A stretch of DNA of 64,000 bases from Jeotgalibacillus alimentarius (GTDB taxonomy: Bacteria; Bacillota; Bacilli; Bacillales; Jeotgalibacillaceae), in contig NZ_JXRQ01000028.1 in assembly GCF_000829445.1 (NCBI RefSeq), forward strand, positions 1-64,000. The letters run 5' to 3'. Below are positions 33,747 through 44,094 of the stretch, piece by piece; within the stretch, counting starts at the first letter, position 1; each line of letters starts with the position of its first letter. The notes under the pieces were generated by a model that ran no database searches, had not been told where the DNA came from, and was given only the letters and a program-made list of their open reading frames with translations. Made by a program: the position numbers and the translations under genes.

Positions 33747-34295
33747 CTTTTCATTAAAGCGATTCCATTTGTCAGAAATCCAGTTCATAATAAACGATTC
33801 AACTTTCACATCTTTTTTCGACACAGTCGTTTCTGGGGATAAGTCGTTCTCACATTCTTCGTTTTCTTCTTCCTGCAAGGTTACTGTCCCGCAGAGTTCC
33901 GGAAAAAATGTACACCACCAGTTTTGTCCTTCACCTTTTCCAATCGTTACAACAAGCGTCAGGTACGTCTGACCGTCCGGAAAAGTGTGAGGTTCAAAAG
34001 CAGTCGTGACAGTTTGTTCAGGTGTAATCAGCTGTGCTTCTTTATCCACAAGCTGCTGGATTTCAGACAAGTTCGCTTTTAACTTGTCAGTCAGTTCTTT
34101 TCTGGTTAAAGGTTCGTGACCAAGCAACTGGATAAGTGCAGGCTGAATTTCCTTAAAGAGCTCCTCCTTATCCGACTGATCTGATACAGTATCACTATTA
34201 GCTATTACACGCATTCTGATATCGCTGTCTGCAGCGGATGCTGATGGTGTGAATAGTGTGAGTAAGATTACAAGAATCATTGTTTTTTGAATCAT
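33738..34295 (-). CDS. spoIIR: Stage II sporulation protein R
   Basis: SpoIIR is the secreted forespore signal that triggers SpoIIGA to process pro-sigma-E in the mother cell. The 185-residue product has a signal peptide (about residues 1-22, MIQKTMILVILLTLF...SASA), then the conserved IRMRVIANSDTVSDQ and NWWCTFFPELC segments. The start has GGGAGG 8 bp upstream. An open frame for a further 73 codons includes LHE copy 7 and is an artefact. In B. subtilis the gene is sigma-F dependent. Confidence 0.9.
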   Translation of the reverse strand: MIQKTMILVILLTLFTPSASAADSDIRMRVIANSDTVSDQSDKEELFKEIQPALIQLLGHEPLTRKELTDKLKANLSEIQQLVDKEAQLITPEQTVTTAFEPHTFPDGQTYLTLVVTIGKGEGQNWWCTFFPELCGTVTLQEEENEECENDLSPETTVSKKDVKVESFIMNWISDKWNRFNEKRG

Positions 34296-34387
34296 CGTCC
34301 ATTCCTCCCTGCTGTTACTAGGGCATTGTGGACGGGAATGTGGATTTTTAAACATTCGTTGAATTATTTTTATCTCTGATGAAGGTG

Positions 34388-34522
34388 GCTGTTGATTTCC
34401 GCTGCAGGGGGAACGCTTTCCGCAGGGCGTGCGGTGAGCCTCCTCGAAGCTACGCTTCTGCGGGGTCTCACCTGTCACGCTTCTCCTGCTGGAGTCGTCC
34501 CCCTTCCGCTGCAATCACCAGC
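34388..34522 (+). repeat. LHE copy 7, subtype A, upstream of spoIIR
   Basis: Ends GCTGTTGATTTCCGC and GCAATCACCAGC; inner stem GGTGAG/CTCACC; apical arm GAAGC-TAC-GCTTC. It lies between prmC and spoIIR in a 302-bp gap. Confidence 0.85.
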
Positions 34523-34597
34523 TGTGAATATACAATGATGGGTTATCATAGCCTTACAATGCTGAATGTGAAGCTATTCATACATCAGGTATTCTTT

Positions 34598-35458
34598 TTA
34601 CTTTAGTAACTCACAAAATACCATTCTGTCTTTTCCATTGATGTCATGAATGACTTCTATATGATCATTAGGAAAAGATTTTTTCAGGATGGCTGCGACG
34701 ATTTGGCTCTGGCCTGCGCCGACTTCAAAGCCGATCAGTCCGGGTCTGTTCATGTGATCAGGCAGCTGTTCACTCATTTTCCTGTAGAGGATCAATCCTT
34801 CTTCGTCAGCGAACAATGCTGAATGCGGCTCATGATCAGTGACGATTTCTGACATGGTTTCGATGTCACTGTAAGGAATATACGGCGGGTTTGAGAGAAA
34901 CACGTCGAAGCTTTCGCCTTCGAGCGGCTGCAGTAGATCGCCTTCTTTAAATACGATATCTGCACTTAACGTTTCGGCATTTCTATTCGCTGTTTTCAAG
35001 GCAGCTGCAGATAGATCTGTGGCAGTGACAGACCAGTCAGGGCGCTCAAGCTTCATTGTGATGGCAAGAATACCACTGCCGGTGCCGACATCTGCTGCAC
35101 GTACATTCTTTTTATGCGCAAAAATCCGGTCTGTTTTCTCAAGCATGTGCCAGATCAATTCTTCAGTTTCAGGTCTCGGAATCAGGACATCCTGATTAAC
35201 GTCAAAGCGTCTGCCGTAAAATTCTTCATAACCGATAATATGCTGAACGGGAACACCCTCAATATGCTGTTCGACAGCTTTTTTAAAAGCGGCAAACTGT
35301 TCATCAGGAAGGCTTTCTCTCATTTGCATATAGAAGTTATTGCGGCTGAGACCTGTGATGTGCCTTAGCAGCAGTTCACCTTCATGGGCTTCACGCTGAT
35401 GTTCCTCTAAATAAGAAGAAGCCCAATTAAGGGCCTCAAAAAGTTTATACTTCTCCAT
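34598..35458 (-). CDS. prmC: Release factor glutamine methyltransferase
   Basis: PrmC methylates the Gln of the GGQ motif in peptide chain release factors. The 286-residue product has the SAM-binding DVGTGSG (about 123-129) and the catalytic NPPY (190-193) preceded by DVFLSN. It starts inside the last codons of prfA (14-bp overlap), the usual prfA-prmC arrangement that pairs enzyme and substrate. Confidence 0.96.
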   Translation of the reverse strand: MEKYKLFEALNWASSYLEEHQREAHEGELLLRHITGLSRNNFYMQMRESLPDEQFAAFKKAVEQHIEGVPVQHIIGYEEFYGRRFDVNQDVLIPRPETEELIWHMLEKTDRIFAHKKNVRAADVGTGSGILAITMKLERPDWSVTATDLSAAALKTANRNAETLSADIVFKEGDLLQPLEGESFDVFLSNPPYIPYSDIETMSEIVTDHEPHSALFADEEGLILYRKMSEQLPDHMNRPGLIGFEVGAGQSQIVAAILKKSFPNDHIEVIHDINGKDRMVFCELLK

Positions 35459-36524
35459 TATTCATCGCTTCCATCTTCGCTGACTGTTCTTCTAAAACAA
35501 GTGCGTCGATGATTTCATCCATTTTCCCCTGAAGGATCTGATCGAGCTTCTGAATCGATAAGCCGATACGGTGATCCGTTACACGGTTTTGCGGGAAGTT
35601 ATACGTACGGATACGCTCAGAGCGGTCTCCTGTACCGACAGCTGACTTACGGACAGCGTCATACTCAGCACGCGCTTCCTGTTCGAACTTATCGTAAATA
35701 CGCGCGCGAAGGATTTTCATCGCTTTTTCTTTATTTTTAATCTGGGATTTTTCATCCTGCATTGATACAACGACGCCTGTTGGAACGTGTGTCAGGCGTA
35801 CTGCTGACATGGTTGTATTAACGGACTGACCACCCGGGCCGCTTGAAGCAAAGGTATCGACACGGATATCTTTTTCATGAATATCCACTTCGACATCTTC
35901 TACTTCAGGCAGACATGCAACTGTTGCAGTTGACGTATGAATACGGCCGCCTGATTCAGTCTCAGGAACACGCTGTACGCGGTGAGCTCCGTTTTCATAT
36001 TTCATCTTGGAATAAGCACCGGTTCCATTGATCATGAATGTGATTTCCTTATAACCGCCAACGCCTGTTGTGCTGGCATCCATCACTTCAATCTTCCATC
36101 CCTGCGCTTCAGCGAAACGGCTGTACATGCGGTAAAGGTCGCCTGCAAATAATGCAGCTTCATCTCCGCCGGCAGCGCCACGCACTTCCATGATTACGTT
36201 TTTATCATCGTTTGGATCTTTTGGTAAAAGGAGTACGTGAAGCTTTTCTTCGAGTTCTTCAATCTCAGCAGAAAGTTCATTGACTTCTTCTTTCACCATA
36301 TCACGCATATCAGCATCAAGTTTTTCATTCAGCATTTCTTTTGCGTCTTTGTGTTGTGCGAAAACTTCTTTATAACGGCGGTATGTCTCAACAGTTTCTG
36401 ACAGGTCAGATTGTTCTTTTGAGTACTCCCGGAGTTTATTTGTATCGTTGACGATCTCAGGGTCACTGAGCATTTCATTCAGCTTGTCATAGCGGTCTTC
36501 TACCGCTTGTAATCGATCAAACAT
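35445..36524 (-). CDS. prfA: Peptide chain release factor 1
   Basis: RF1 recognises UAA and UAG and triggers peptide release. The 359-residue product has the GGQ loop at about 231-233 ([10 protein letters not shown]), the [15 protein letters not shown] segment and the N-terminal coiled coil. The start [15 protein letters not shown] is preceded by AGGTGA; a longer frame of 16 residues is not supported. Confidence 0.97.
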   Translation of the reverse strand: MFDRLQAVEDRYDKLNEMLSDPEIVNDTNKLREYSKEQSDLSETVETYRRYKEVFAQHKDAKEMLNEKLDADMRDMVKEEVNELSAEIEELEEKLHVLLLPKDPNDDKNVIMEVRGAAGGDEAALFAGDLYRMYSRFAEAQGWKIEVMDASTTGVGGYKEITFMINGTGAYSKMKYENGAHRVQRVPETESGGRIHTSTATVACLPEVEDVEVDIHEKDIRVDTFASSGPGGQSVNTTMSAVRLTHVPTGVVVSMQDEKSQIKNKEKAMKILRARIYDKFEQEARAEYDAVRKSAVGTGDRSERIRTYNFPQNRVTDHRIGLSIQKLDQILQGKMDEIIDALVLEEQSAKMEAMNNGEV

Positions 36525-36597
36525 GTTATCTTCACCTCTATAGTAAGTATATCCGATGCGTGAGGGTCTCACAACTGAAATCAGCGTCTTTATAAGC

Positions 36598-36722
36598 GGA
36601 TGATGGCAACTTCAGGCGGAGGCTTTCCGGACGGCGGTCGCTGAGCCTCCTCGGCTTCGCCTGCGGGGTCTCAGCTGTCCCGCTTATCGTCCCGGAGTCC
36701 CCGCCTTACGTTGCCATCATCC
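36598..36722 (+). repeat. LHE copy 8, subtype B, between tdk and prfA
   Basis: Perfect outer arms GGATGATGGCAAC and GTTGCCATCATCC, unlike other copies. Inner stem GCTGAG/CTCAGC, apical arm GGC-TTC-GCC, lower arm CCGGACG/CGTCCCGG. Confidence 0.85.
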
Positions 36723-36753
36723 TTAATTTTCACTTTTAAGACATACGCCTTAA

Positions 36754-36802
36754 AAAGAGAACCATTCTCTCCAATCGGCATATGAAGAAAATGATTCTCT
36801 AT
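36754..36802 (-). terminator. Probable terminator of tdk
   Basis: An imperfect stem AGAGAATCATT / AATGGTTCTCT followed by TTTTT on the minus strand, 12 bp past the tdk stop codon. Confidence 0.6.
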
Positions 36803-36814
36803 TCTATCAGCAGG

Positions 36815-37417
36815 TTATGCTTTTTCTGTAGAAACGGTTACGCCTGTTGGGACTTCGTGGTGATGGCGGCAGCGGGGCTCGTAGGCTTCTGATGCGCCAA
36901 CGAGGATGACTGGATCGTCGTAGCCTGCCGGACGTCCTTCGATCAGGCGCTGTGTTCTGCTTGCAGGTGATCCGCACACTGCACATACAGCCTGAAGCTT
37001 TGTTACCTGTTCTGCTAGTGACATCAGGTGGGGAACAGGACCAAATGGCTCTCCTCTGAAATCCTGATCCAGACCGGCTGTGATGACGCGGAATCCTTTA
37101 TCTGCAAGCTGCGTGACAACGTCCACAACTTCTTCATCAAAAAACTGAACTTCATCGATTGCAATCAGATCCGCTTTTTCAGTTACCTGTTCGAGGATTT
37201 CTGAAGAATGCTCTACAGGTACTGCGATAACTGAAGCACCATTATGGGATACAATGGCTTCTTCGCTGTAGCGGTCATCAAGTTTTGGTTTGAATACGAG
37301 GATATGCTGTCTTGCAAATTGTGCGCGTCTGACACGCCTGATTAATTCTTCTGATTTACCGGAGAACATACTTCCGCAAATCACTTCCACCCAGCCCGTC
37401 TGTTTCGTTACATACAC
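36815..37417 (-). CDS. tdk: Thymidine kinase
   Basis: Tdk phosphorylates thymidine for salvage. The 200-residue type II enzyme has the P-loop GSMFSGKS (residues 15-22), AIDEVQFF, and zinc-binding cysteines in CAVCG and near CRHHH. The start GTG (M-YVTKQTGW) matches B. subtilis Tdk, but the nearest AAGGA is closer than usual, so a nearby start is possible. Confidence 0.94.
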   Translation of the reverse strand: MYVTKQTGWVEVICGSMFSGKSEELIRRVRRAQFARQHILVFKPKLDDRYSEEAIVSHNGASVIAVPVEHSSEILEQVTEKADLIAIDEVQFFDEEVVDVVTQLADKGFRVITAGLDQDFRGEPFGPVPHLMSLAEQVTKLQAVCAVCGSPASRTQRLIEGRPAGYDDPVILVGASEAYEPRCRHHHEVPTGVTVSTEKA

Positions 37418-37481
37418 GTTTCCTTCAGCTCCTTTGGTTCAATAGCAGTAAGCTTATGTAAAAGTTTGTTATCCTTTTAAA

Positions 37482-37569
37482 AGCCGCTGTCTCTTTCCGT
37501 AGGGGACTCCGCTTTCCTATCCCATCCTGGGGCGGGAGTCTGCGTCCCCCCACTCCAAGAGCCAGCTGT
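37482..37569 (+). repeat. LHE copy 9, short deletion form
   Basis: An 88-bp form with arms AGCCGCTGTCTCTTTCCG and CCAAGAGCCAGCTGT. The central GGTGAG...CTCACC hairpin is absent and GCTTTCC joins GGGGCGGGAGTC directly. It lies upstream of tdk. Confidence 0.78.
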
Positions 37570-37647
37570 TTTTGTCAAATTAACACATATATAAAAGCAT
37601 TTTTATACAAATTTTTCATCTGCAATATAATCTTAGTCTATTGAAAA

Positions 37648-37670
37648 ACACCTCTTCATTCAAGAGGCGA
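37648..37670 (-). terminator. Small hairpin with T-run after rpmE region
   Basis: CCTCTT-CATTC-AAGAGG with GTTTTT on the minus-strand side. It may back up the rpmE terminator 50 bp before it. Confidence 0.45.
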
Positions 37671-37719
37671 TTTGAGTAGGTCTGTTGTTTTATTCCCTTA
37701 TTTGGCGAAATTAACCGTA

Positions 37720-37757
37720 AAAAAACAGGCAAGAATTTGATTCTCGCCTGTTTTGAT
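37720..37757 (-). terminator. Terminator of rpmE
   Basis: Stem AAAACAGGC-AGA / TCT-GCCTGTTTT followed by T residues on the minus strand, about 190 bp past the rpmE stop. A repeat element lies between gene and terminator. Confidence 0.8.
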
Positions 37758-37779
37758 TGTAAAGCTTAGCATACAGTCG

Positions 37780-37941
37780 GAACTTACATACGCTGTCCAG
37801 CTCCGACTCGCAGGGACTAGCAGACTGCCCGTCCACTCGTACGATAAGTCATCATCGAATCGCTTCGCTCTTCGTGATTCCTTTATCTCCGTCGTGACCG
37901 GTCCAGTCTGTACGTCCCTAAACGCTCGCCTACGCTTTTCT
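37780..37941 (+). repeat. Divergent member of the GTCCAGCTCC hairpin family
   Basis: Begins GCTGTCCAGCTCC and ends CGCCTACGCTTTTCT, with a central inverted repeat ATAAGTCATCATCGAA / TTCGTGATTCCTTTAT. This is the same plan as the tandem pair at 59.80-60.07 kb. It lies between the rpmE stop codon and its terminator. Confidence 0.5.
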
Positions 37942-37944
37942 AAT

Positions 37945-38145
37945 TTACTTAAGACCGTATTTTTTGTTGAAGCGATCAACACGGCCGTCCGCTGCTGCGA
38001 ACTTCTGACGTCCTGTGTAGAATGGATGGCATTCTGAGCATACCTCAATACGAATGTCTTCCTTAACAGAACCTGTTTCAAACTCATTACCGCAAGTGCA
38101 TGATACCTTTGCAGCTTTGTAATTTGGATGAATATCAGTTTTCAT
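37945..38145 (-). CDS. rpmE: 50S ribosomal protein L31
   Basis: A 66-residue zinc-containing L31 (C+ form) with CTCG and CSECHPF cysteines and the C-terminal [13 protein letters not shown]. The start [10 protein letters not shown] is preferred over an ATG three codons upstream that lies directly on the AAGGAG. Position next to rho is as in B. subtilis. Confidence 0.96.
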   Translation of the reverse strand: MKTDIHPNYKAAKVSCTCGNEFETGSVKEDIRIEVCSECHPFYTGRQKFAAADGRVDRFNKKYGLK

Positions 38146-38301
38146 CTCAGTCATCTCCTTCCGCCCTGAACCATCTGGAACAGAGTAAGTATCTTACATA
38201 CTAGCATGGTGCCCAAACATTTTCAAGCACGCTGCTTATATTATAGCAGGGTGAAAGTTGTGAGGCAACATGGTATTTGAAAAATGTTTTCTTTAAAAAA
38301 C

Positions 38302-38430
38302 GCTGTTGGTTTCCGTGGAGGGCTTCGCTTTCCTGCCCCCGGGCGGTGAGCCTCCTCGAGCTTCGCTCTGTGGGGTCTCACCTGTCCCTTCCTGGGGCGG
38401 GAGTCTACGCCCTCCACTCCAACCAACAGC
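38302..38430 (+). repeat. LHE copy 10, subtype A
   Basis: Ends GCTGTTGGTTTCCG and AACCAACAGC; inner stem GGTGAG/CTCACC; apical arm GAGC-TTC-GCTC. It has GGGCGG on both sides of the central hairpin, the direct repeats that could yield the short copies. Paired with reverse copy 11. Confidence 0.85.
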
Positions 38431-38490
38431 TGAGGATGATTATGACATAAATGATAATGACTAAAACAATGTTTCTAATTCATACTTAGT

Positions 38491-38631
38491 GTAACGGAGC
38501 GTAAGGCGGTGACTCCAGGACGAATAGAGGGAAGCTGAGACCCCACAGCCGAAGGCGAGGAGGCCATATCGGACCACAAAACGGTCCACCGTCCGGAAAG
38601 CATCCGCCTGAAGCGCAGTGGAACGGTTATA
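38491..38631 (-). repeat. LHE copy 11, reverse orientation, subtype B variant
   Basis: Reverse copy 60 bp from copy 10. On its own strand the apical arm is GCC-TTC-GGC, and an extra hairpin GGACC-loop-GGTCC replaces part of the left inner arm. The same variant occurs in copy 19. Confidence 0.82.
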
Positions 38632-38663
38632 GAGACAATTACTTCAGTATCAGACTATATTGT

Positions 38664-39938
38664 TTATGACTTACGTCCACTCGTCTTCATTTCTTCAGTC
38701 AGGTTTTCAAAGAATTCCTGATTCGTTTTAGTCTGGCGGATTTTGCGGATCAGGCGCTCGCCGAAGTCATGTGAGTCTGACAGCGCGCGGCGAATTGCCC
38801 ATAGTTTATCAAGGTGATCTTTTGGTACAAGCAGCTCTTCTTTACGTGTTCCGCTGCGGCGGACGTCGATTGCAGGGAAGATCCGGCGCTCGGCCATGCT
38901 GCGGTCAAGGTGAAGTTCCATATTACCTGTTCCCTTGAATTCCTCGTAGATTACTTCATCCATACGTGAGCCTGTATCAACAAGGGCAGTCGCAAGAATA
39001 GTTAAGCTTCCGCCTTCCTCGATATTACGGGCAGCACCGAAGAAGCGTTTTGGACGGTGGAATGCAGCAGGATCAATACCACCTGAAAGTGTACGGCCGC
39101 TTGGTGGGATCACAAGGTTATACGCACGTGCAAGACGAGTAATACTGTCCATCAGGATGACGACGTCACGCTTGTGCTCAACCAGTCTCATTGCCCGTTC
39201 AAGTACAAGCTCTGCCACTTTAATATGGTTTTCAGGTACCTCATCAAATGTTGAGCTGACAACATCAGCATTAACAGAACGTTCGATATCTGTTACTTCC
39301 TCAGGACGCTCATCAATCAGCAGCACAATCAGTTCCGCCTCAGGATGATTTGTCGTAACGGAATTAGCGATTTCTTTTAACAGCATGGTTTTACCTGCTT
39401 TTGGCGGGGCAACGATTAGTCCACGCTGACCAAATCCAACAGGTGAAACCAGGTCCATGATGCGTGTTGAAAGCTGGCGCGGCTGGTTTTCAAGCTTGAT
39501 CTGACGGTCCGGGTACAGCGGCGTCAGTGCAGGAAAATGCACGCGCTCTTTTGACGTCTCAGGATCATCACCATTCACTGCTTCTACGTGAAGAAGTCCA
39601 AAGTAACGCTCATTTTCTTTTGGCGGTCTTACTTTACCGGAAACTTTGTCACCATTACGCAGGTCAAAGCGGCGGATCTGTGAAGCTGAGATATAAATAT
39701 CCTCTGAGCTTGGAGAGTAGTTGATCGGACGCAGGAATCCGAAGCCTTCTGACTGAATGACTTCAAGTACGCCTTCCATAAAGAAGAAACCTTCCTGTTC
39801 TGCACGTGATTTCAGGATTGCAAAAATCAGTTCTTTCTTCGTCAGCTTGCTATAATAAGATACTCGGTATTCTTTTGCAAGCTCATATAATTCTTTTAAT
39901 TTCATATTGTCGAGTGACGACATTTTTAATTCTTCCAT
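38664..39938 (-). CDS. rho: Transcription termination factor Rho
   Basis: Rho is the hexameric RNA helicase for factor-dependent termination. The 424-residue product has the N-terminal helix bundle ([23 protein letters not shown]), the cold-shock-like RNA-binding domain (GFGFLR) and the P-loop PPKAGKTML at about 178-186. The start [17 protein letters not shown] gives the same N-terminal length as B. subtilis Rho. The ribosome binding site is weak, and the next ATG five codons on is a possible alternative. Confidence 0.95.
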   Translation of the reverse strand: MEELKMSSLDNMKLKELYELAKEYRVSYYSKLTKKELIFAILKSRAEQEGFFFMEGVLEVIQSEGFGFLRPINYSPSSEDIYISASQIRRFDLRNGDKVSGKVRPPKENERYFGLLHVEAVNGDDPETSKERVHFPALTPLYPDRQIKLENQPRQLSTRIMDLVSPVGFGQRGLIVAPPKAGKTMLLKEIANSVTTNHPEAELIVLLIDERPEEVTDIERSVNADVVSSTFDEVPENHIKVAELVLERAMRLVEHKRDVVILMDSITRLARAYNLVIPPSGRTLSGGIDPAAFHRPKRFFGAARNIEEGGSLTILATALVDTGSRMDEVIYEEFKGTGNMELHLDRSMAERRIFPAIDVRRSGTRKEELLVPKDHLDKLWAIRRALSDSHDFGERLIRKIRQTKTNQEFFENLTEEMKTSGRKS

Positions 39939-40118
39939 TAAGGACACCACACTTCTGTTTTTTTAAATGCTTCTTCAGCGAATCTATTGTGCTTGAATGT
40001 TTTTTGTGAGGATAACTTGTTGAAATAGAGGTTGTGTAGCTGAAGTCATTCATTATTCTACTCTTATTTATACAGACAATCAACGGTGAAAATTGTCGCC
40101 AGGTCAGTACTTGTATAA

Positions 40119-40250
40119 CCGCTTGTGATTTCCACTTCAGGGGGACGCTTTCCGGACGGTGGTTGCTAAGCCTCCTCGCCTTTGGCTGCGGGGTCTCAGC
40201 TTCCCACTTATCGTCCCGGAGTCGCCCCCTGCAGCGAGGATCAACGCTTT
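40119..40250 (+). repeat. LHE copy 12, subtype B, upstream of rho
   Basis: Ends CCGCTTGTGATTTCC and GATCAACGC; apical arm GCC-TTT-GGC; lower arm CCGGACG/CGTCCCGG. It forms a pair with reverse copy 13, about 100 bp away. Confidence 0.84.
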
Positions 40251-40350
40251 GAAATCTTTAAATACAAGTCAGACACTGATATATATTCTTTAATTTATTC
40301 TGTTTAAACATTCTATTTTTAAAACTAATACTGAGCGAAAAGCATATTGA

Positions 40351-40481
40351 GTAATTTCTCGGAGTTCAGGACGAAGACTCCTGCGGAAAAACGATCGTGA
40401 AAGACCCCGGAAGGCAGTGGTTTTCTGCCTGGCCTGAGCGTTCGTCCGCGGAAAGCGAAGTCCTGAACGGAGAGAAATTAC
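40351..40481 (-). repeat. LHE copy 13, reverse orientation, subtype C
   Basis: Outer arms GTAATTTCTC and GAGAAATTAC are perfectly complementary. The apical arm is AGGCAG-loop-CTGCCT, with GGTCTTTCACGATCG in place of the subtype A or B closing stem. The 602-bp gap between rho and glpX holds copies 12 and 13 and little else. Confidence 0.82.
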
Positions 40482-40499
40482 GGTTCCTACTATAACTAA

Positions 40500-40537
40500 A
40501 CGAAAAAACTCCAGGTTATGATCCCGGAGCTTTTCGA
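40500..40537 (-). terminator. Terminator of glpX
   Basis: Stem AAAAGCTCC / GGAGTTTT with an inner GG/CC pairing, continuing into a T-run, directly after the stop codon. Confidence 0.75.
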
Positions 40538-40540
40538 ATG

Positions 40541-41503
40541 TTACTTCATGACAAGATTCGGCTTTTTCTTCAGGCTGTGTGTTCCTTTGATAAAACGGAC
40601 GGTGCCTGATTTCGCGCGCATAACGAGCGAGTCAGTCTCTCCGTATGTAGCTTTGAACTGTACGCCTTTTAACAGTTCGCCATCTGTCACACCTGTTGCT
40701 GCGAAGATTGCGTCATCGCCGCGAACGAGGTCTTCCATGCGCAGTACCTGGCTGACATCAATATTCATCGCCTTGCAGCGTTCTGCTTCTTCTTCATTTT
40801 GCGGGAGGAGACGGCCCTGGATTTCGCCGCCGAGGCACTTCAGGCCAACTGCAGCGATTACGCCTTCAGGAGCTCCACCTGATCCAAAAAGAATGTCGAC
40901 ACCAGTCGTATCAAATGCTGTATTGATCGCTCCTGCCACATCGCCGTCACCAATCAGCTTGATTCGGGCACCAGCAGCGCGCAGTTCTTCGATAATTTTC
41001 GCATGACGATCGCGGTTCAAAATCGTCGCTACTACGTCTTCGATATCTTTATTCTTGGCTTTTGCGACCGCTCTGAGGTTATCAATGACTGGTGCATTGA
41101 TATCGATACAGCCCACAGCTTCAGGACCGACTGCAATTTTATCCATATACATATCAGGTGCATTCAGCAGATTTCCGTGGTCTGCCACGGCAAGTACCGC
41201 AAGTGCGTTCCAGCCGCCTGAAGCAACAATATTTGTGCCTTCTAATGGATCTACTGCCACGTCGAGACGGGGGCCGTATCCTGTACCGAGTTTTTCACCG
41301 ATATAAAGCATTGGCGCTTCATCCATTTCGCCTTCACCGATCACAACTGTACCCTTCATCGGGATGGTGTCGAATACATCACGCATCGCAGTTGTCGCTG
41401 CGTCATCTGCTTCATTTTTTAACCCGCGTCCCATCCATCTTGCTGACGATAAAGCGGCTGCTTCTGTTACCCGTACAAGCTCCATTGATAAACTGCGTTC
41501 CAT
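40541..41503 (-). CDS. glpX: Fructose-1,6-bisphosphatase class II
   Basis: GlpX hydrolyses fructose 1,6-bisphosphate in gluconeogenesis. The 320-residue product follows B. subtilis YwjI closely: [18 protein letters not shown] at the start, [15 protein letters not shown] and [11 protein letters not shown] metal-binding segments, and [11 protein letters not shown]. The ATG was chosen by GAGGGG spacing over upstream ATGs in the same frame. It lies next to murA2 and near transaldolase and aldolase genes. Confidence 0.95.
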   Translation of the reverse strand: MERSLSMELVRVTEAAALSSARWMGRGLKNEADDAATTAMRDVFDTIPMKGTVVIGEGEMDEAPMLYIGEKLGTGYGPRLDVAVDPLEGTNIVASGGWNALAVLAVADHGNLLNAPDMYMDKIAVGPEAVGCIDINAPVIDNLRAVAKAKNKDIEDVVATILNRDRHAKIIEELRAAGARIKLIGDGDVAGAINTAFDTTGVDILFGSGGAPEGVIAAVGLKCLGGEIQGRLLPQNEEEAERCKAMNIDVSQVLRMEDLVRGDDAIFAATGVTDGELLKGVQFKATYGETDSLVMRAKSGTVRFIKGTHSLKKKPNLVMK

Positions 41504-41577
41504 GTCCATCATCCCCTCGTGATTTGTCATGAATCAGTATAACACATTATTTTTCAATATGACATACTATTTAAGAA

Positions 41578-42864
41578 CTATGCGTTATTTACCTGTTCAA
41601 GCTCTTCAGCTGACATTTCTTCACGCCAAATCACCGCTCCGAGTCCTGAAAGCTTTTCAATCAGATCACTGTAGCCGCGGTCAATATGTTCAAGACCGGT
41701 TACTTCAGTGATACCTTCAGCCATGAGCCCTGCAATCACAAGCGCTGCACCCGCTCTCAGGTCAGATGCCTTCACGCGTGCACCCTGAAGGACAGATGGA
41801 CCGTAGACAATGGCTGCACGACCCTCTGTTTTAATATTCGCATTCATCCGCTTCAGCTCATCGATGTGCTTAAAGCGCGCTGAATAAATCGTATCTGTTA
41901 CCATCGCCGTTCCGTGGATTTTGGTCATGAGTGACGTCATCGGCTGCTGCAGATCTGTCGGGAATCCAGGATACACAAGCGTCTGTATATCAATCGATTT
42001 CAGGTTCTCTGACTTTCCGATATAGACATCCTCATCGCCGATTTCGACAGGCACACCCATTTCACGCAGCTTCGCAATCAATGATTCGACATGGAGCGGG
42101 ATGACATTATTAATGGTCACACCTTCTCCTGCTGCCGCCGCTAAAATCATAAAGGTTCCTGCTTCGATTCTGTCAGGAATAATTGTGTGACGGGTGCCGT
42201 GAAGCTCATCAACACCTTCAATCCGGATCACATTAGTCCCTGCACCTTTAATGTTTGCACCCATATTGCTTAAGAGTGTAGCCACATCAATGATTTCAGG
42301 TTCCTTTGCAGCATTTTCAATAATCGTCTGACCCTTCGCTCTGACAGCTGCAAGCATAATATTAATCGTCGCACCTACACTGACAACATCTAAATAAATC
42401 CGTGCGCCTTTTAATTCATCAGCACGAAGATACAAGGCACCCTGCTCATTTGTAACAGTGGCACCAAGCGCTTCAAATCCTTTAATATGTTGATCAATTG
42501 GACGCGGTCCCAGGTAGCAGCCACCAGGCAGTCCGATTGCCGCTTTTTTAAATTTACCAAGCATTGCACCCATCAGATAATAAGAAGCACGCAGCTTTTT
42601 AACGCGTCCGTTCGGTAATGGCATTGCCACCATGCCTTCAGGATTCACACGCATTTCGCCATCTTCAAATTCAACACTTCCACCAATTTCCTCAAGCAGT
42701 GCTTTTAAAGTATGAACATCTGATATATCAGGCAAACCTTCAATGACAGTCGGTGAATCTGCGAGAATGGTCGCTGGAATCAGTGCCACTGCACTGTTTT
42801 TTGCACCGCTGACTTTGATGTTTCCTTTAAGGGGATTGCCCCCTTCAATTTTTAATTTCTCCAT
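41578..42864 (-). CDS. murAB: UDP-N-acetylglucosamine 1-carboxyvinyltransferase (second MurA)
   Basis: The second MurA paralogue (MurAB/MurZ), doing the same enolpyruvyl transfer as the gene at 1.7-3.0 kb. The 428-residue product has the catalytic Cys in [11 protein letters not shown] (about 116) and [10 protein letters not shown]. In other Bacillales this copy is accessory and stress linked. GAAGGAG precedes the ATG. It is flanked by fsaA/tal and glpX, as in B. subtilis. Confidence 0.95.
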   Translation of the reverse strand: MEKLKIEGGNPLKGNIKVSGAKNSAVALIPATILADSPTVIEGLPDISDVHTLKALLEEIGGSVEFEDGEMRVNPEGMVAMPLPNGRVKKLRASYYLMGAMLGKFKKAAIGLPGGCYLGPRPIDQHIKGFEALGATVTNEQGALYLRADELKGARIYLDVVSVGATINIMLAAVRAKGQTIIENAAKEPEIIDVATLLSNMGANIKGAGTNVIRIEGVDELHGTRHTIIPDRIEAGTFMILAAAAGEGVTINNVIPLHVESLIAKLREMGVPVEIGDEDVYIGKSENLKSIDIQTLVYPGFPTDLQQPMTSLMTKIHGTAMVTDTIYSARFKHIDELKRMNANIKTEGRAAIVYGPSVLQGARVKASDLRAGAALVIAGLMAEGITEVTGLEHIDRGYSDLIEKLSGLGAVIWREEMSAEELEQVNNA

Positions 42865-42949
42865 TACTTGAAGCTCCTTCCGAACCAGCTTTATGTCTTT
42901 TTATGATGTGTATTTCGAGCTGAATCATGTGTGAAGGAAGCAGGGATTT

Positions 42950-43594
42950 TTATGATTTACGATTATTCCAGTCATTTAGAAACGCTTCAATTCCTGCTTC
43001 CGTTAATGGGTGTTTAAATAGTTGATGCAGCACCTTTGATGGGCATGTCGCAATATGCGCCCCGTTCAGCGCTGCCTGAGTGACATGCATCGGGTGACGG
43101 ATTGATGCTGCGATAATTTCTGATTTAATGTCATGCATAATGAACATTTCAGAAATTGTGCTGATCAGATCCATCCCGTCGTGACCAATGTCATCCAGTC
43201 TGCCAAGGAACGGTGATACATACGACGCACCTGCACGCGCTGCCATCAGCGCCTGGTTCGCACTGAAAATCAGCGTGACATTTGTTTTAATGCCTTCTTT
43301 AGCAAATGCAGCCGTTGCTTTCAGTCCATCTGGTGTCATGGGGACTTTAACGGTGATATTCGGTGCGATTGCAGCCAGCTCTTTTCCTTCTCTGATCATA
43401 CCTTCTGCATCAAGAGAAATCACTTCAGCACTGACTGAACCGTCTACTAACGAGGTGATTTCTTTCAGCCGGTCATGGAATGAAATGCCTTCCTTTGCAA
43501 CAAGCGACGGATTAGTCGTAACCCCGTCAATAATCCCCCAGCTGTGTGCTTCCTTGATCTCATCCATATTTGCTGTATCAATGAAAAATTTCAA
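42950..43594 (-). CDS. tal: Transaldolase, small (fructose-6-phosphate aldolase-like) type
   Basis: A 214-residue class I aldolase of the TalC/FSA-like family, transferring dihydroxyacetone units in the pentose phosphate pathway. The Schiff-base lysine is at about 83 (ITVKVPMT), and GVTTNPSLV and AASIRHP are conserved. The start is TTG ([13 protein letters not shown]), with AAGGATGGGA upstream. It lies between fbaA and murAB. Confidence 0.92.
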   Translation of the reverse strand: MKFFIDTANMDEIKEAHSWGIIDGVTTNPSLVAKEGISFHDRLKEITSLVDGSVSAEVISLDAEGMIREGKELAAIAPNITVKVPMTPDGLKATAAFAKEGIKTNVTLIFSANQALMAARAGASYVSPFLGRLDDIGHDGMDLISTISEMFIMHDIKSEIIAASIRHPMHVTQAALNGAHIATCPSKVLHQLFKHPLTEAGIEAFLNDWNNRKS

Positions 43595-43644
43595 TATGAT
43601 CCCATCCTTTGTTATGTATTTGGTTTGTGCTTACTATAATAACC

Positions 43645-43766
43645 GTTGATCTGCGCTTCAGGCGGACGCTTTCCGGACGGAGGTTGCTGAGCCTCCTCGC
43701 CTTCGGCTGCGGGGTCTCAGCTTCCCTCTAATCGTCCCGGAGTCGCCGCCTTCCACTCCGATCAAC
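43645..43766 (+). repeat. LHE copy 14, subtype B
   Basis: Ends GTTGATCTGCGCTTCAGG and CTCCGATCAAC; apical arm GCC-TTC-GGC; lower arm CCGGACG/CGTCCCGG. Paired with reverse copy 15, about 65 bp away, between fbaA and the transaldolase gene. Confidence 0.85.
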
Positions 43767-43830
43767 TCTGTGTGACTAATAACTAAGAAAAGTGTGTTTC
43801 AACTTCAAATCTTTTTGTCCTTCATATGAA

Positions 43831-43963
43831 GGAATTGGCCGGTGTGGAGGGCGGTGACTCCAGCGGGAGCAGACGGACAGGTGAGACCCCGCAGACGCAT
43901 AGCGTCGAGGAGGCTTACCGCCGTCCCCGCGGAAAGCATCCGCTCGGAACACAGGTCAATTCC
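43831..43963 (-). repeat. LHE copy 15, reverse orientation, subtype A
   Basis: Outer arms GGAATTGGCC and GGTCAATTCC. On its own strand the apical arm is GACGC-TAT-GCGTC. The partner copy 14 is subtype B, so the pair is not a simple inverted duplication. Confidence 0.82.
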
Positions 43964-43984
43964 GGTTATATAAGCCTTCAAAAA

Positions 43985-44030
43985 AAGCTGACTCAAAAAA
44001 AGGTTGGGCTGCTTGTGAATAAGCAGCCTG
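43985..44030 (-). terminator. Terminator of fbaA
   Basis: Perfect stem GGCTGCTT / AAGCAGCC with a six-base loop, then CAACC and seven T residues on the minus strand, about 65 bp past the fbaA stop codon. Confidence 0.75.
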
Positions 44031-44094
44031 CCTGTTTGTGAGCCAGCCTCTTTGATATGACTCAATTTCTACCCCTTGAAACCGAGTGACAAAT

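Noticed and set aside
43826-44041. 71-codon plus-strand frame in front of fbaA's terminator
   Set aside because: It reads through reverse LHE copy 15 and the fbaA terminator and gives the same peptide artefact as other copies.
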